A DNA stretch of 64,000 bases. Origin: Asanoa sp. WMMD1127 (GTDB taxonomy: Bacteria; Actinomycetota; Actinomycetes; Mycobacteriales; Micromonosporaceae). The stretch lies in contig NZ_JARUBP010000001.1 of NCBI RefSeq assembly GCF_029626225.1, positions 5,208,001 through 5,272,000 of the forward strand, read 5' to 3'. Position numbers and translations under genes: made by a program. The notes under the pieces are model-generated. The model saw only the letters and a list, made by a program, of their open reading frames with translations. It was not told where the DNA came from and did no database searches. Below, in pieces: positions 52,148-60,841 of this stretch (positions within the stretch are counted from its first letter, which is position 1; every line of letters begins with the position of its first letter).

Positions 52148-53863
52148 ATGACCGTCGTACCGCCCGGTCCGTCCTTCTCGGTCCAGGACATCCCGTTCAG
52201 CTACCGCGGATCCTGGCTCAACATCTCCCCGGTGGTCGCGGCGCACACCTACGCCGACGACCTGCATCTGGTTTCGCACCAGACCGGCCTGCACGCGGTC
52301 CTGCGGCTGCGGCCCAGCGCCACCGCCACCGTGCGCGCCACGGCGACGTTGCTGACGTGGAGCACCGTCGACGGGCGGATCGAGGCGGTGTTCGACGGGC
52401 CCGGCGCCGTCCGGCTCCGGGGCCGGCGGCTCGGCCTGGCGTTGTCCGCCGCGAACCCGACGCTCACCCCGTTCAGCGGCACCTACCTCTACCGCGACCC
52501 CGTCGACGGCGCCCACGTCTTCACCTCGTACGAGACCGGGCGGCGCTACCGCGTCACCGTGCTCGGCGGGTCGGCGGCGGCCGACGGGGACCAGGCGCTC
52601 GGGACGGCCGAGCGCGGCGTGACGCTCCCGGCCGACCGTGACTGGGAGGTGGTCGTCGAGGAGCACGCCACGGCCCGGGCGAGTTACACCGACCCGACTC
52701 CCTTCGACGAGCTGCGGCACGCGAACGCCGCCGAGTTCGCCGCGTTCGTCGACTCCGTGGCGCCCTGGCGCAGCGCGCGGACGCCGGCCGCCGAGCTGGC
52801 GGCCTACGTGCTGTGGTCGGCGAGCGTCGGGCCCGCCGGTTTCCTGGCCCGGCCGGCGGTGCTGATGTCGAAGCACTGGATGAACAAGGTGTGGAGCTGG
52901 GACCACTGCTTCAACGCGATCGCCCTGGCCGCCGGCCAGCCCGAGCTGGCCTGGCACCAGTTCCAGCTGCCCTTCGACCACCAGGACGAGAGCGGCGCGC
53001 TGCCGGACTCGGTCACCCACTCCGAGGTGCTGCACAACTACGTCAAGCCGCCCATCCACGGCTGGGCGCTGCGTGAGCTGCGCCGCCGGCTGCCCGCATT
53101 GGACCGGGCGGAGGTGGCCGAGACCTACCGGCGGCTGGCCCGGTGGACGGAGTTCTGGCTCGAACGCCGCCGGGCGCCCGGTTCGGCGCTCGCCCACTAC
53201 CAGCACGGCAACGACAGCGGCTGGGACAACGCCACCACCTTCGACGACGACCGCGTGGTCGAGACCGCCGACCTCGCCGCCTTCCTGGTGATCCAGCTGC
53301 GGTGCCTGGCGGACCTGGCCGCCGAGCTCGGCGAGCCCGGGCACAGGTGGACCGCGGCGGCCGACGCCGTCCGCGCCGCCATGCTGGAGCAGCTGTGGGA
53401 CGGTGACCGGTTCGCCGCCCGCAGCGTGCGGACCGGCCGGCGCCGGGCCAGCACCAGCCTGCTCGACCTGATGCCGATCGTGCTCGGGACCGAGCTGCCG
53501 GGCGAGGTCACCGGCGCGCTGGCCCGCGGCATCGGGTCGCACCTGACCACCCACGGGCTCGCGACCGAGCCGGTCGGATCCGCACATTACGCCGCCGACG
53601 GCTACTGGCGCGGGCCGATCTGGGCGCCGTCCACGGTGCTGATCGAGGACGGCCTGCGCCGGGCGGGCCACACGGGCCTCGCCGACGACGTCAGCCACCG
53701 GTTCCGGGCGCTGTGCGAGAAGTCCGGGTTCGCCGAGAACTTCGACGCCGAGACCGGTGTCGGCCTGCGCGACCGCGCCTACACCTGGACCGCGAGCGGC
53801 TATCTGATCCTCGCCGCGGCCCACGAGCGCCGCGCCGCACACCCATCGCCCGACGTCGATTGA
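52148..53863 (+). CDS. Cytoplasmic (alpha/alpha)6-barrel glycosidase, MGH1/GH63-like
   Basis: A 571-residue protein with an N-terminal beta-rich domain (about 1-190) and a C-terminal alpha-helical barrel. KHWMNKVWSWDHCFNAIAL and HGNDSGWDNATTF are the acidic motifs typical of GH63 and mannosylglycerate-hydrolase-like enzymes, inverting glycosidases that act on alpha-linked glucose or mannose. YWRGPIWAPSTVLIEDGL near the C-terminus belongs to the same pattern. There is no signal peptide. AGGAGA lies before ATG 52148. As the last gene of the system 3 operon it probably hydrolyses the imported oligosaccharide. Confidence 0.82.
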   Translation: MTVVPPGPSFSVQDIPFSYRGSWLNISPVVAAHTYADDLHLVSHQTGLHAVLRLRPSATATVRATATLLTWSTVDGRIEAVFDGPGAVRLRGRRLGLALSAANPTLTPFSGTYLYRDPVDGAHVFTSYETGRRYRVTVLGGSAAADGDQALGTAERGVTLPADRDWEVVVEEHATARASYTDPTPFDELRHANAAEFAAFVDSVAPWRSARTPAAELAAYVLWSASVGPAGFLARPAVLMSKHWMNKVWSWDHCFNAIALAAGQPELAWHQFQLPFDHQDESGALPDSVTHSEVLHNYVKPPIHGWALRELRRRLPALDRAEVAETYRRLARWTEFWLERRRAPGSALAHYQHGNDSGWDNATTFDDDRVVETADLAAFLVIQLRCLADLAAELGEPGHRWTAAADAVRAAMLEQLWDGDRFAARSVRTGRRRASTSLLDLMPIVLGTELPGEVTGALARGIGSHLTTHGLATEPVGSAHYAADGYWRGPIWAPSTVLIEDGLRRAGHTGLADDVSHRFRALCEKSGFAENFDAETGVGLRDRAYTWTASGYLILAAAHERRAAHPSPDVD

Positions 53864-53870
53864 CGATTGG

Positions 53871-53895
53871 GTGTCCGAGGGGGACACTATGTGTC
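53871..53895. other. Three-armed repeat able to form two alternative hairpins
   Basis: Within the 230-base gene-free stretch 53864-54093, GTGTC (53871-53875), GACAC (53883-53887) and GTGTC (53891-53895) alternate. The middle arm can pair with either neighbour (GTGTCC/GGACAC with a 5-base loop, or GACAC-TAT-GTGTC). It may end the system 3 transcript or bind a protein. Nothing else is recognised in this gap. Confidence 0.35.
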
Positions 53896-54093
53896 ATGTT
53901 TCTGGCGGCGCGGGAGCCGGCGTCGCCAGGCAGTTGACCGACCATCGCCGGGCGGCGGACACCGGGCGCGCCGTGCGGTGACGGTCGACGCCCTTCAGGT
54001 GGGCGTGCCGCGTCCGCGCACGCCGGGCCCTGCCCGCGCTGATCGTCCGGCGGCGATGCGCCATGCCCCTTGACGCAATCGAGGAAGTGACGC

Positions 54094-55389
54094 ATGAGAG
54101 TTCGTCGAATGCTTCTCGGCGCGACCGCCGTGTGCCTCGCGGCGGCCGCATCCGCGCTCGTGGTGCCGGGACTCGCCACGCCGGCCGCCGCGGCCACGTT
54201 GACCGAGGTGACCAACTTCGGCAACAACCCGGGCGGAATGCGGATGCACGTCTACGTGCCCGACAACCGGCCGGCCCAGCCGGCGATCGTGGTCGCCATG
54301 CACGGGTGCGGCGGGTCCGGGCCCGGCTTCTATTCCAGCAGCGAGTTCGCCTCGCTGGCCGACCGGCTCGGGTTCGTCGTCATCTACCCGACCGCGACGC
54401 AGCAGGCCGGTTTCGGCAACTGCTTCGACACGTGGTCGGAGGCAGCCAAGCGGCGCGGTGGCGGGAGCGACCCCGTGTCGATCGTCTCGATGGTGACCTA
54501 CGCCCAGCAGCAGTACGGCGGTGACCGAAACCGGGTCTACGCCACCGGAAGCTCGTCCGGCGGCATGATGACCAACCACATGCTCGCGCTCCATCCCGAC
54601 GTCTTCCGGGCCGGCGCGGCGTTCATGGGCGTTCCGTTCAACTGCTTCGCGAACGCGGCCGACTACCCGCCGGGCAGCAGCCGGTGCACGGGCGGCAGCA
54701 TGGACCGCACCCCGCAGCAGTGGGGCGACGCGGTCCGGCAGGCCTACCCCGGCTTCACCGGCGTCCGGCCGCGGGTGCAGCTGTGGCACGGCACGAACGA
54801 CACGCTGGTGCCGTACCAGCTGTTGCAGGAGTCCATCGAGCAGTGGACCGACGTGTTCGGCCTGAGCCAGACGCCGACGTCGACCGACACGCCGCGGTCG
54901 GGCTGGAACCGCCGCCGTTACGCCGACTCGTCCGGCACGGTGCAGGTCGAGGCCTACAGCATCCAGGGCGCCGGGCACAGCCTGCCGTCGGCCGGGATGG
55001 CGGCGACCGCGGTCGAGTTCTTCGGCCTGAGTGGCGCGACCCCGACGACGCCGCCGGCGACCACCCCGCCCGCCACGACTCCGCCGCCCGCCAACGGAGC
55101 CTGTGCCGCGAGCTACCGGCAGGTCAACTCGTGGAACGGCGGGTTCCAGGGTGAGGTCACCGTGCGGGCCGGCGCCAATGCCGTCAACGGTTGGCGGGTG
55201 GGCCTGACCTTCGCCGCGGGCACGACCGTCACGCAGGTCTGGAACGGCAGCCTCTCGGGCAGCGCCGGCAGCTACACCGTCCGGAACGTCTCCTACAACG
55301 GCACCATCGGCGCCGGCGGCTCGACCGTCTTCGGCTTCCTCGGGGCCGGGAACTCCGCGACGCCCACGCTCACCTGTGCGAGTCCTTGA
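54094..55389 (+). CDS. Secreted PHB-depolymerase/feruloyl-type esterase with CBM2
   Basis: A 431-residue secreted enzyme. The signal peptide ends near PAAAATL. The catalytic domain has AMHGCGGSG, the nucleophile Ser154 in GSSSGGMM, the acid in HGTNDTLVPY and the His in QGAGHSLPSAG, as in the PHB depolymerase/LpqC family that includes acetylxylan and feruloyl esterases. A Pro/Thr linker (TTPPATTPPATTPPP) leads to a C-terminal CBM2-like module of about 95 residues (CAASYRQVNSWNGGF, NGWRVGLTF), which binds cellulose or xylan. It probably removes side groups from plant cell-wall polysaccharide. Confidence 0.88.
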   Translation: MRVRRMLLGATAVCLAAAASALVVPGLATPAAAATLTEVTNFGNNPGGMRMHVYVPDNRPAQPAIVVAMHGCGGSGPGFYSSSEFASLADRLGFVVIYPTATQQAGFGNCFDTWSEAAKRRGGGSDPVSIVSMVTYAQQQYGGDRNRVYATGSSSGGMMTNHMLALHPDVFRAGAAFMGVPFNCFANAADYPPGSSRCTGGSMDRTPQQWGDAVRQAYPGFTGVRPRVQLWHGTNDTLVPYQLLQESIEQWTDVFGLSQTPTSTDTPRSGWNRRRYADSSGTVQVEAYSIQGAGHSLPSAGMAATAVEFFGLSGATPTTPPATTPPATTPPPANGACAASYRQVNSWNGGFQGEVTVRAGANAVNGWRVGLTFAAGTTVTQVWNGSLSGSAGSYTVRNVSYNGTIGAGGSTVFGFLGAGNSATPTLTCASP

Positions 55390-55465
55390 TATTCAACCTA
55401 TCCCTGACGGGCGTCAGAATTTCTTGACATATCCGAGCGCGTCATCGACCATGGCCACACGTCTA

Positions 55466-55481
55466 TGTGATCCGACTCACA
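55466..55481. promoter_or_regulatory. Perfect CRP-like binding site
   Basis: TGTGATCCGACTCACA fits the CRP consensus TGTGA-N6-TCACA exactly and extends to ATGTGA...TCACAT (55465-55482). It lies 18 bases before the binding-protein ATG. Actinobacterial Crp proteins recognise GTG-N6-CAC. So near the start codon it may repress or act on a downstream promoter. A TTGACA at 55424-55429 has no good -10 partner. Confidence 0.6.
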
Positions 55482-55499
55482 TGTCGAAGGGCCTCGTCC

Positions 55500-56471
55500 A
55501 TGAAGAAGGTCATCGCTCTCGGGCTCGCCGCGGCGGCCGCGGTCGCCCTCACCGGATGCACGGACTCGGACGCCACAACGACCACCGAGGGCGGCGGTGA
55601 GCTGCGTGCGGTGCGGGTGGCCGCGTTGCCGATCACCGAGACCGCCGCGCTGTGGGGCGGCAGCAAGGCGGGGATCTTCGCCAAGCACGGGCTCCGGGTC
55701 GAGGTGCTGCCGGCCCAGGGCGGCGCCCAGGCCATCCCGGCGCTGATCAACGGCGACATCGACTTCGCCATCGGCCAGCCGTTCGGACCGTTCCGCGCGG
55801 ATCTGCAGGATCTCGGGGTCGTGATGATCGGCAACTACGCGTCGTCCTACGCGACCGGAGACGACATCAACGCCGTGGTGGCCTCGGCGAAGTCCGGGAT
55901 CAAGCGACCCGCGCAGCTCGCCGGCCGCCGGGTCGCCGTCAACAGCCTGGGTGCGGCCGGCGACGTGACCATCATGGCCGCGGTGGAGAAGGACGGCGGC
56001 GACCCCAAGGCCGTGCAGTTCGTCGAGGTCGCCTTCCCCGACGCGCCGGCCCAGCTCGCGGCCGGCAACATCGACGCCGCCTGGGTGCCGGAGCCCTTCG
56101 TCACCCAGCTCCGGGCCCGCGGCGACACCTTCGTCGTCGCGCCCTACCAGGCGACCGTGCCGGGGCTGGCGACCCTGACCACGATCGCCACGAAGAAGCG
56201 CATGGAGTCCGACGCCGACCTCGTCGCGGCGTTCTCGGCCGCGATGAAAGAGACGCTGAGCTGGGCGGCCGATCCCGCCAACGATGCGGCGGTCCGGCAG
56301 TCCATCAAGGACAATCTGGAGCTGCCCGACGCGGTGGCGGACTCGGTCAAACTGCCCACCTTCGGCTGGGAGATCGACCGGGCGAGCCTGACGGCGCTCG
56401 CGACCCTCGCCGGGAAATACGGCGTGCTCGACCGCCAGCCCGACCTCGACCGTCTCGTCCAGCAGCAGTAG
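55500..56471 (+). CDS. NitT/TauT-type ABC importer binding lipoprotein
   Basis: A 323-residue protein with lipobox LTGC (Cys20) and the SsuA/THI5-like fold: VAALPITETAALWGGSKAGIFAKHG, LINGDIDFAIGQPFGPF, LAGRRVAVNSLGAAGD, IDAAWVPEPFVTQL. Family members bind nitrate, taurine, alkanesulfonates, thiamine precursors or aromatic acids. It heads a three-gene operon of binding protein and two permeases that contains no ATPase. The PaaX regulator downstream and the ligase operon suggest an aromatic or other carboxylic acid ligand. Confidence 0.87.
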   Translation: MKKVIALGLAAAAAVALTGCTDSDATTTTEGGGELRAVRVAALPITETAALWGGSKAGIFAKHGLRVEVLPAQGGAQAIPALINGDIDFAIGQPFGPFRADLQDLGVVMIGNYASSYATGDDINAVVASAKSGIKRPAQLAGRRVAVNSLGAAGDVTIMAAVEKDGGDPKAVQFVEVAFPDAPAQLAAGNIDAAWVPEPFVTQLRARGDTFVVAPYQATVPGLATLTTIATKKRMESDADLVAAFSAAMKETLSWAADPANDAAVRQSIKDNLELPDAVADSVKLPTFGWEIDRASLTALATLAGKYGVLDRQPDLDRLVQQQ

Positions 56472-56475
56472 TCGG

Positions 56476-57267
56476 GTGCGCTCCGTCCACCGCCGCCGTT
56501 GGCCGCGCAAGGTCCTGCTGGGCGGCTGCGGTCTGCTGGGATTCCTCCTCGCCTGGCAGCTGGCGCCGGCCACCGGTCTGGTCGACGCGCAATACCTGCC
56601 GTACGCGACGGACGTGCTCGCCCGGCTCGCCGAGGAGCTCCGCGACCTCGCCTTCTGGCGCCGGCTCGGCTTCACCATGACGTCGTGGGCGATCGGGCTC
56701 GCGCTGGCCACCGCCGCGGCGGTCGTGCTCGGCACGGTGGTCGGCCTGGTGCCGTTCCTGCGCCGTGCGACGCACACGGTGGTCGAGTTCCTGCGCCCGA
56801 TCCCGTCGGTCGCGCTCATCCCGCTCGCGGTGCTGATGTTCGGCATCCAGCTGCGGGCCGCCCTGGTGGTCATCGTCTACGCCGCGTTCTGGCAGGTGTT
56901 CGTCCAGATGATCTACGGCGTCGCCGACGTCGACGCGGTCGCCCGGGACACGGCCCGCACCTACGGCCTCAACCGGCGGCAGCGGCTGACCCATCTCGTG
57001 CTGCCGACCGCCCTGCCGTACCTCATGACCGGTGTTCGCCTCGCCGCGGCGGTCGCGCTCATCCTGGCCATCACGTCGGAGATGGTGATCGGGAATCCGG
57101 GACTCGGGCGGATGATCGAGCTCTCCCGGTCCGCCGGCGACGCCGAGGGCCTGTACGCCCTGGTCGTGCTGACGGGTCTGCTCGGCCTGCTGGTCAACAT
57201 CGTGTTCCGGTCCGTCGAACGGCGCTCCCTGTCCTGGCACCAGTCCGTGCGGGGGGAGGCGCCGTGA
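56476..57267 (+). CDS. NitT/TauT-type ABC importer permease A
   Basis: A 263-residue SsuC-like permease with six helices and the coupling loop DVDAVARDTARTYGLNRRQR. RPIPSVALIPLAVLMFG is the conserved family helix. GTG 56476 follows the binding-protein stop by 4 bases, and its stop overlaps the next permease start (GTGA). Two distinct permeases suggest a heterodimeric channel rather than the more usual homodimer. Confidence 0.86.
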   Translation: MRSVHRRRWPRKVLLGGCGLLGFLLAWQLAPATGLVDAQYLPYATDVLARLAEELRDLAFWRRLGFTMTSWAIGLALATAAAVVLGTVVGLVPFLRRATHTVVEFLRPIPSVALIPLAVLMFGIQLRAALVVIVYAAFWQVFVQMIYGVADVDAVARDTARTYGLNRRQRLTHLVLPTALPYLMTGVRLAAAVALILAITSEMVIGNPGLGRMIELSRSAGDAEGLYALVVLTGLLGLLVNIVFRSVERRSLSWHQSVRGEAP

Positions 57268-58034
57268 CCGCCGGGCGCCGCGTCCTCTATCCCATCGGCT
57301 TCCCGTTCCTGCTGCTGGTGGTCTGGGGCATCGCGACGACGGGCTCGACCAACCGCTTCTTTCCCGGCCCGCTGGCCATCCTGGACGCCTTCGAGGACAC
57401 CTGGATCGGGCCGGCGTTCGTCCACGACGTGCTGCCGAGCCTGGCCCGGCTCGCCCTCGGCATCACCGCGTCCATCGTGGTCGGTGTGGCCGCCGGCACG
57501 CTCATCGGGCTGTTCGGCGGCCTGCGGGACGCGCTCGAGCCGCTGCTGGAGTTCTTCCGCGCCATCCCGCCACCGGTGCTGATCCCGGTCGGCATGCTGC
57601 TGCTGGGCATCACCGACACGATGAAAGTGGTCGTGATCGTGTCCGGCGCGGTCTGGCCCATCCTGCTCAACACCATCGACGGCGTACGGGGGACCGACAG
57701 CGTGCTGTCCGAGACGGCAGACGTGTTCCGCATCGGGTGGTGGCGGCGGCTGTGGTTCCTCGTCCTGCCGGCGGCCGGCCCGCGCATCATGACCGGCGTA
57801 CGACAGGCCCTGTCGGTCGCGCTCATCCTGATGGTCATCTCGGAGATGTTCGCGTCGTCCGCCGGGCTGGGCTACCGGATCGCCTACTTCCAGCGCAACT
57901 ACCTCGTCGCCGAGATGTGGAGCGGCATCCTGCTGCTCGGCCTCGTCGGGGTGCTGCTCGCCACCACCTTCGGCGTCGTCGAGCGGCGCGTGCTTGCCTG
58001 GTACCACGGGATCAAGGGGATCGACCGGGCCTGA
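57264..58034 (+). CDS. NitT/TauT-type ABC importer permease B
   Basis: A 256-residue SsuC-like permease with six helices, the helix FFRAIPPPVLIPVGMLLLG and the coupling loop DSVLSETADVFRIGWWRRLW. GTG 57264 overlaps the previous stop. No ATP-binding gene follows; the next gene encodes a PaaX regulator. The ATPase must come from another locus or another importer. Confidence 0.86.
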   Translation: MTAGRRVLYPIGFPFLLLVVWGIATTGSTNRFFPGPLAILDAFEDTWIGPAFVHDVLPSLARLALGITASIVVGVAAGTLIGLFGGLRDALEPLLEFFRAIPPPVLIPVGMLLLGITDTMKVVVIVSGAVWPILLNTIDGVRGTDSVLSETADVFRIGWWRRLWFLVLPAAGPRIMTGVRQALSVALILMVISEMFASSAGLGYRIAYFQRNYLVAEMWSGILLLGLVGVLLATTFGVVERRVLAWYHGIKGIDRA

Positions 58035-58059
58035 CCGGTCGAGGCGGGTGAGGGGGACC

Positions 58060-58938
58060 GTGCGCAGCCGACAGCCGAGGCAACTGCTGCTCGCCCTGTT
58101 CGGCGAGCACGTGGTCGACGACGATCCCGGCCCGGTCCGGGCGAGCGTGCTGATCCGTGTGCTGGAAGGGGCCGGCGTCGCTCCGCCGGCGACCCGGGCC
58201 ACCCTCGACCGGCTCGTGCAGACCGGCATCCTGGCCCGCAGCCGCAGCGGGCGGGAGATCCGCTTCGCGCTGACCGAGCACGGCACGGCCGTCCTGCGCG
58301 AGGCGACCGACCGGGTCCGCGGCCCACGCCCGTTCGACCCACAGGGCACGGGGTGGACGCTCGTCACGTTCACGATCCCCGAGGACCAGCGGACGCTGCG
58401 GCACCGGCTGCGCTCGACGCTCACCTGGGAGGGCTTCGCGCCGCTGCGCGACGGGCTGTGGCTGGCGCCCGGTGAGGTGGACCTGGCCAGCGCGCTGGCC
58501 CCGCTGCGGCCGGACCTGCCACCGCACACTGTCGTCGGCTTCCACGCCCGCGAGCTGCCCGCGTTCCCCATCGCACAGAGCGTCCGGGCCGCCTGGGACG
58601 TCGAAGCTATCCGGCGCGAGCACCTCGCGTTCATCGAGGCCTGGGCGGACCCGGCGGCGACCATGCGGGCGACGAGCCCACTGACGGTGCGGACGATGCT
58701 CGTGGCGGACTGGTTGGCCCTGCTGCGCGCCGACCCCCGACTGCCGCGCGAGTTCATGGACGACACGTGGCCGGCGCAGCGGTCCGTCGACGTTTACCGC
58801 CGGGCGCACGCGCGTCTGGCCGAGGCGTCGGCCGCGGAGTTCGCCGGCCTGGTCACCGCGCCTGGTCGCCGTAATGCTGCCGCAGGTCGGCCTTCCGCAC
58901 CTTCCCGGACGCCGTCCGCGGCAGCTCGTCCACGATGA
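58060..58938 (+). CDS. PaaX-family transcriptional regulator
   Basis: A 292-residue protein with an N-terminal winged helix (PRQLLLALFGEHV, then PPATRATLDRLVQTGILAR) and the PaaX central and C-terminal domains (GTGWTLVTFTIPEDQRTLRHRL, LRDGLWLAPGEV, FIEAWADPAATM). PaaX represses phenylacetate catabolism and senses the CoA ester. GTG 58060 has AGGGGG 3 bases upstream; GTG 58048 is an alternative. The 3' end overlaps the convergent ligase gene by 86 bases, so its Ala/Arg/Ser-rich C-terminal tail is antisense to the ligase C-terminus. Confidence 0.83.
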   Translation: MRSRQPRQLLLALFGEHVVDDDPGPVRASVLIRVLEGAGVAPPATRATLDRLVQTGILARSRSGREIRFALTEHGTAVLREATDRVRGPRPFDPQGTGWTLVTFTIPEDQRTLRHRLRSTLTWEGFAPLRDGLWLAPGEVDLASALAPLRPDLPPHTVVGFHARELPAFPIAQSVRAAWDVEAIRREHLAFIEAWADPAATMRATSPLTVRTMLVADWLALLRADPRLPREFMDDTWPAQRSVDVYRRAHARLAEASAAEFAGLVTAPGRRNAAAGRPSAPSRTPSAAARPR

Positions 58939-60364
58939 CCACCCGCGCGGGCAGCTTGTAGCGGGCCAGCTTGCCGGCCAGGCGCGCGCGTACGGCCGCG
59001 GTGTCGAGGTCGGCGCCGGGCCGCAGCGTCACGATCGCCCACGGCACCTCGCCCCAGCGCTCGTCGGGCACGCCGATGACAGCGGCGCCGCTGATCCCGT
59101 CGATCTCGCCGAGCAGGAGCTCGACCTCGGCGGGGTAGACGTTCTCGCCGCCCGAAATGATCATGTCCTTCAGTCGGCCGGCGATGAAGAGGTAGCCGTC
59201 GGCGTCGAGGTAGCCGAGGTCGCCGGAGCGGAACCACCCGTCTGCCGTGAACGCCTCGGCCGTCGCGCCGGCCTCGCCGAGGTAGCCGGCGAACACGTTG
59301 GGGCCCGCGATCTGGATCTCGCCGACCGTCCCCGGCGGGGCCGGCGCACCGTCGGCGTCGACGACGCGCACCTCGGTGAAGAAGTGGGGGAGTCCCACGC
59401 TGCCCTGCTTCGCCAGCGTCATGGCGGGCGGGAGGGACGTCGCGCCCGGCGACGTCTCGGTCATGCCGTAGCCCTGCGAGAACGACAGCCCACGGGCCTC
59501 GTAGGCCCGCAGGATCCGGGTCGGCACGGCCGATCCGCCGCAGGTCAGCTTGGCCAATGTGGACAGATTGGTGGTGGCCCAGTCGGGATGGTCGGCCATG
59601 AGCTGGTACGTGGTCGGCACGCCGCTGAGCATCGTGACGCCGTGCCGTTCGATCTGGGCGAGGGCCCGGCCCGGCTCGAAACCCTTCTCCAGCACGAGCG
59701 TGGCGCCTTTGAGGATGACCGGCAGCGCGCCCATGCCCAGCGATGCGACGTGGAACAGCGGGGAGATCATCAGCGCGACGTCGGTCGACACGACGTCGTA
59801 GTCGACGACGCAGTTCAGCGCGACCCAGGTGAGGTTGCCGTGGGTCAGCACGGCGCCCTTGGCCCGGCCGGTCGTCCCCGACGTGTAGATGACGGCGGCG
59901 GGGTCGTCGGAGCCCACCTCCGCGGGCACGCCGGGCGTCCCGGGCAGCCGCGCGAGCCCCGGCCGGTCGGCCGTGCCGGCGCCGGTGGTCAGGTGCGGCA
60001 CTCCGGCGGCGGCCGCGAAGCCCGCGGCCGGACCCGGGTCGTGGATCAGCAGCCGGGCGTGACAGTCGGCCAGGATGTGGTCGATCTCGGCGGGCGCCAG
60101 GCGGGTGTTGACGGGCACGAAGACCGCACCCAGCCGCGCCGCGCCGAACATCACCTGGAGCAGGTCCGGGCTGTTCTCGCCGAAGTACGCGACGGAGTCG
60201 CCCCGGCCGACGCCCAGGCGCCGCAGGGCCGACGCCACGCGGTCCGTGCCGTCCGCGAACTCCCGGTAGGTCATCGTGGCCTGGTCGCCGTGGACCAGGG
60301 CGGTCTTCTCCGGCGACGCGAGCCGGCGCTTGGCCGGCCACGCGCCGATCCCGTGTCGGTGCAT
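58853..60364 (-). CDS. Acyl-CoA synthetase (AMP-forming ligase)
   Basis: A 503-residue adenylating enzyme with the P-loop YTSGTTGRAKG (160-170), QGYGMTETSPG, GWFRSGDLGYLD, the hinge GRLKDMIISGGENVYP and the catalytic Lys in RTASGKVRKADLR. It activates a carboxylic acid (fatty or aromatic) to the CoA thioester, the form usually sensed by PaaX-type regulators. It is the last gene of an operon with MaoC and an amidohydrolase. Its 3' end overlaps the convergent PaaX gene by 86 bases. ATG 60364 is used because the ligase fold follows at once. Confidence 0.9.
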   Translation of the reverse strand: MHRHGIGAWPAKRRLASPEKTALVHGDQATMTYREFADGTDRVASALRRLGVGRGDSVAYFGENSPDLLQVMFGAARLGAVFVPVNTRLAPAEIDHILADCHARLLIHDPGPAAGFAAAAGVPHLTTGAGTADRPGLARLPGTPGVPAEVGSDDPAAVIYTSGTTGRAKGAVLTHGNLTWVALNCVVDYDVVSTDVALMISPLFHVASLGMGALPVILKGATLVLEKGFEPGRALAQIERHGVTMLSGVPTTYQLMADHPDWATTNLSTLAKLTCGGSAVPTRILRAYEARGLSFSQGYGMTETSPGATSLPPAMTLAKQGSVGLPHFFTEVRVVDADGAPAPPGTVGEIQIAGPNVFAGYLGEAGATAEAFTADGWFRSGDLGYLDADGYLFIAGRLKDMIISGGENVYPAEVELLLGEIDGISGAAVIGVPDERWGEVPWAIVTLRPGADLDTAAVRARLAGKLARYKLPARVVIVDELPRTASGKVRKADLRQHYGDQAR

Positions 60365-60388
60365 CCGCGACCTCCCGATGGCGTGCGG

Positions 60389-60841
60389 TCAGGCGTAGAA
60401 CCGGTACAGGCCACGGGCGACGACGGCCGGCTTCGCCCCGCCCTCGATCTCGATCGTCTGGTCGACGGTGACCTGGTAGCCGCCGGCCACCGCGCCCACC
60501 TCCGCGACGACCGCCCGCATCCGGACCCGCGACCCCACGGCGACCGGCGCCGGGAAGCGCACCCGGTCGAGGCCGTAGTTGACCTTCGTCGTCACGCCCC
60601 GCACGTCGAGCAGCTCGGTCCACAGGGGAACGGCGAGGGACAGGGTGAGGAAGCCGTGGGCGATCGGCGCTCCGAACGGCCCGTCCTTGGCCCGTTCCGG
60701 GTCGACGTGGATCCACTGGTGGTCGTCCGTGGCGTCGGCGAACAGGTCGACCTGGTCCTGGCTGACCGTCCGGTAGGCGCTGTGACCGAGGTCGGCGCCG
60801 CCGAGCTCCGGGAGCCGGTCGTAGTCGATGGTCGTCGTCAT
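60389..60841 (-). CDS. MaoC-family enoyl-CoA hydratase
   Basis: A 150-residue hotdog-fold protein with the hydratase 2 catalytic motif ATDDHQWIHVDPERA (Asp40, His45) and GPFGAPIAHGFLTLSL. It would hydrate an enoyl-CoA made from the acid activated by the neighbouring ligase. ATG 60841 overlaps the amidohydrolase stop (ATGA), so the longer frame upstream is rejected. Confidence 0.87.
   Translation of the reverse strand: MTTTIDYDRLPELGGADLGHSAYRTVSQDQVDLFADATDDHQWIHVDPERAKDGPFGAPIAHGFLTLSLAVPLWTELLDVRGVTTKVNYGLDRVRFPAPVAVGSRVRMRAVVAEVGAVAGGYQVTVDQTIEIEGGAKPAVVARGLYRFYA

Noticed and set aside
55424-55452. TTGACA before the NitT/TauT binding-protein gene as a complete promoter
   Set aside because: No acceptable -10 box lies 16-18 bases downstream.
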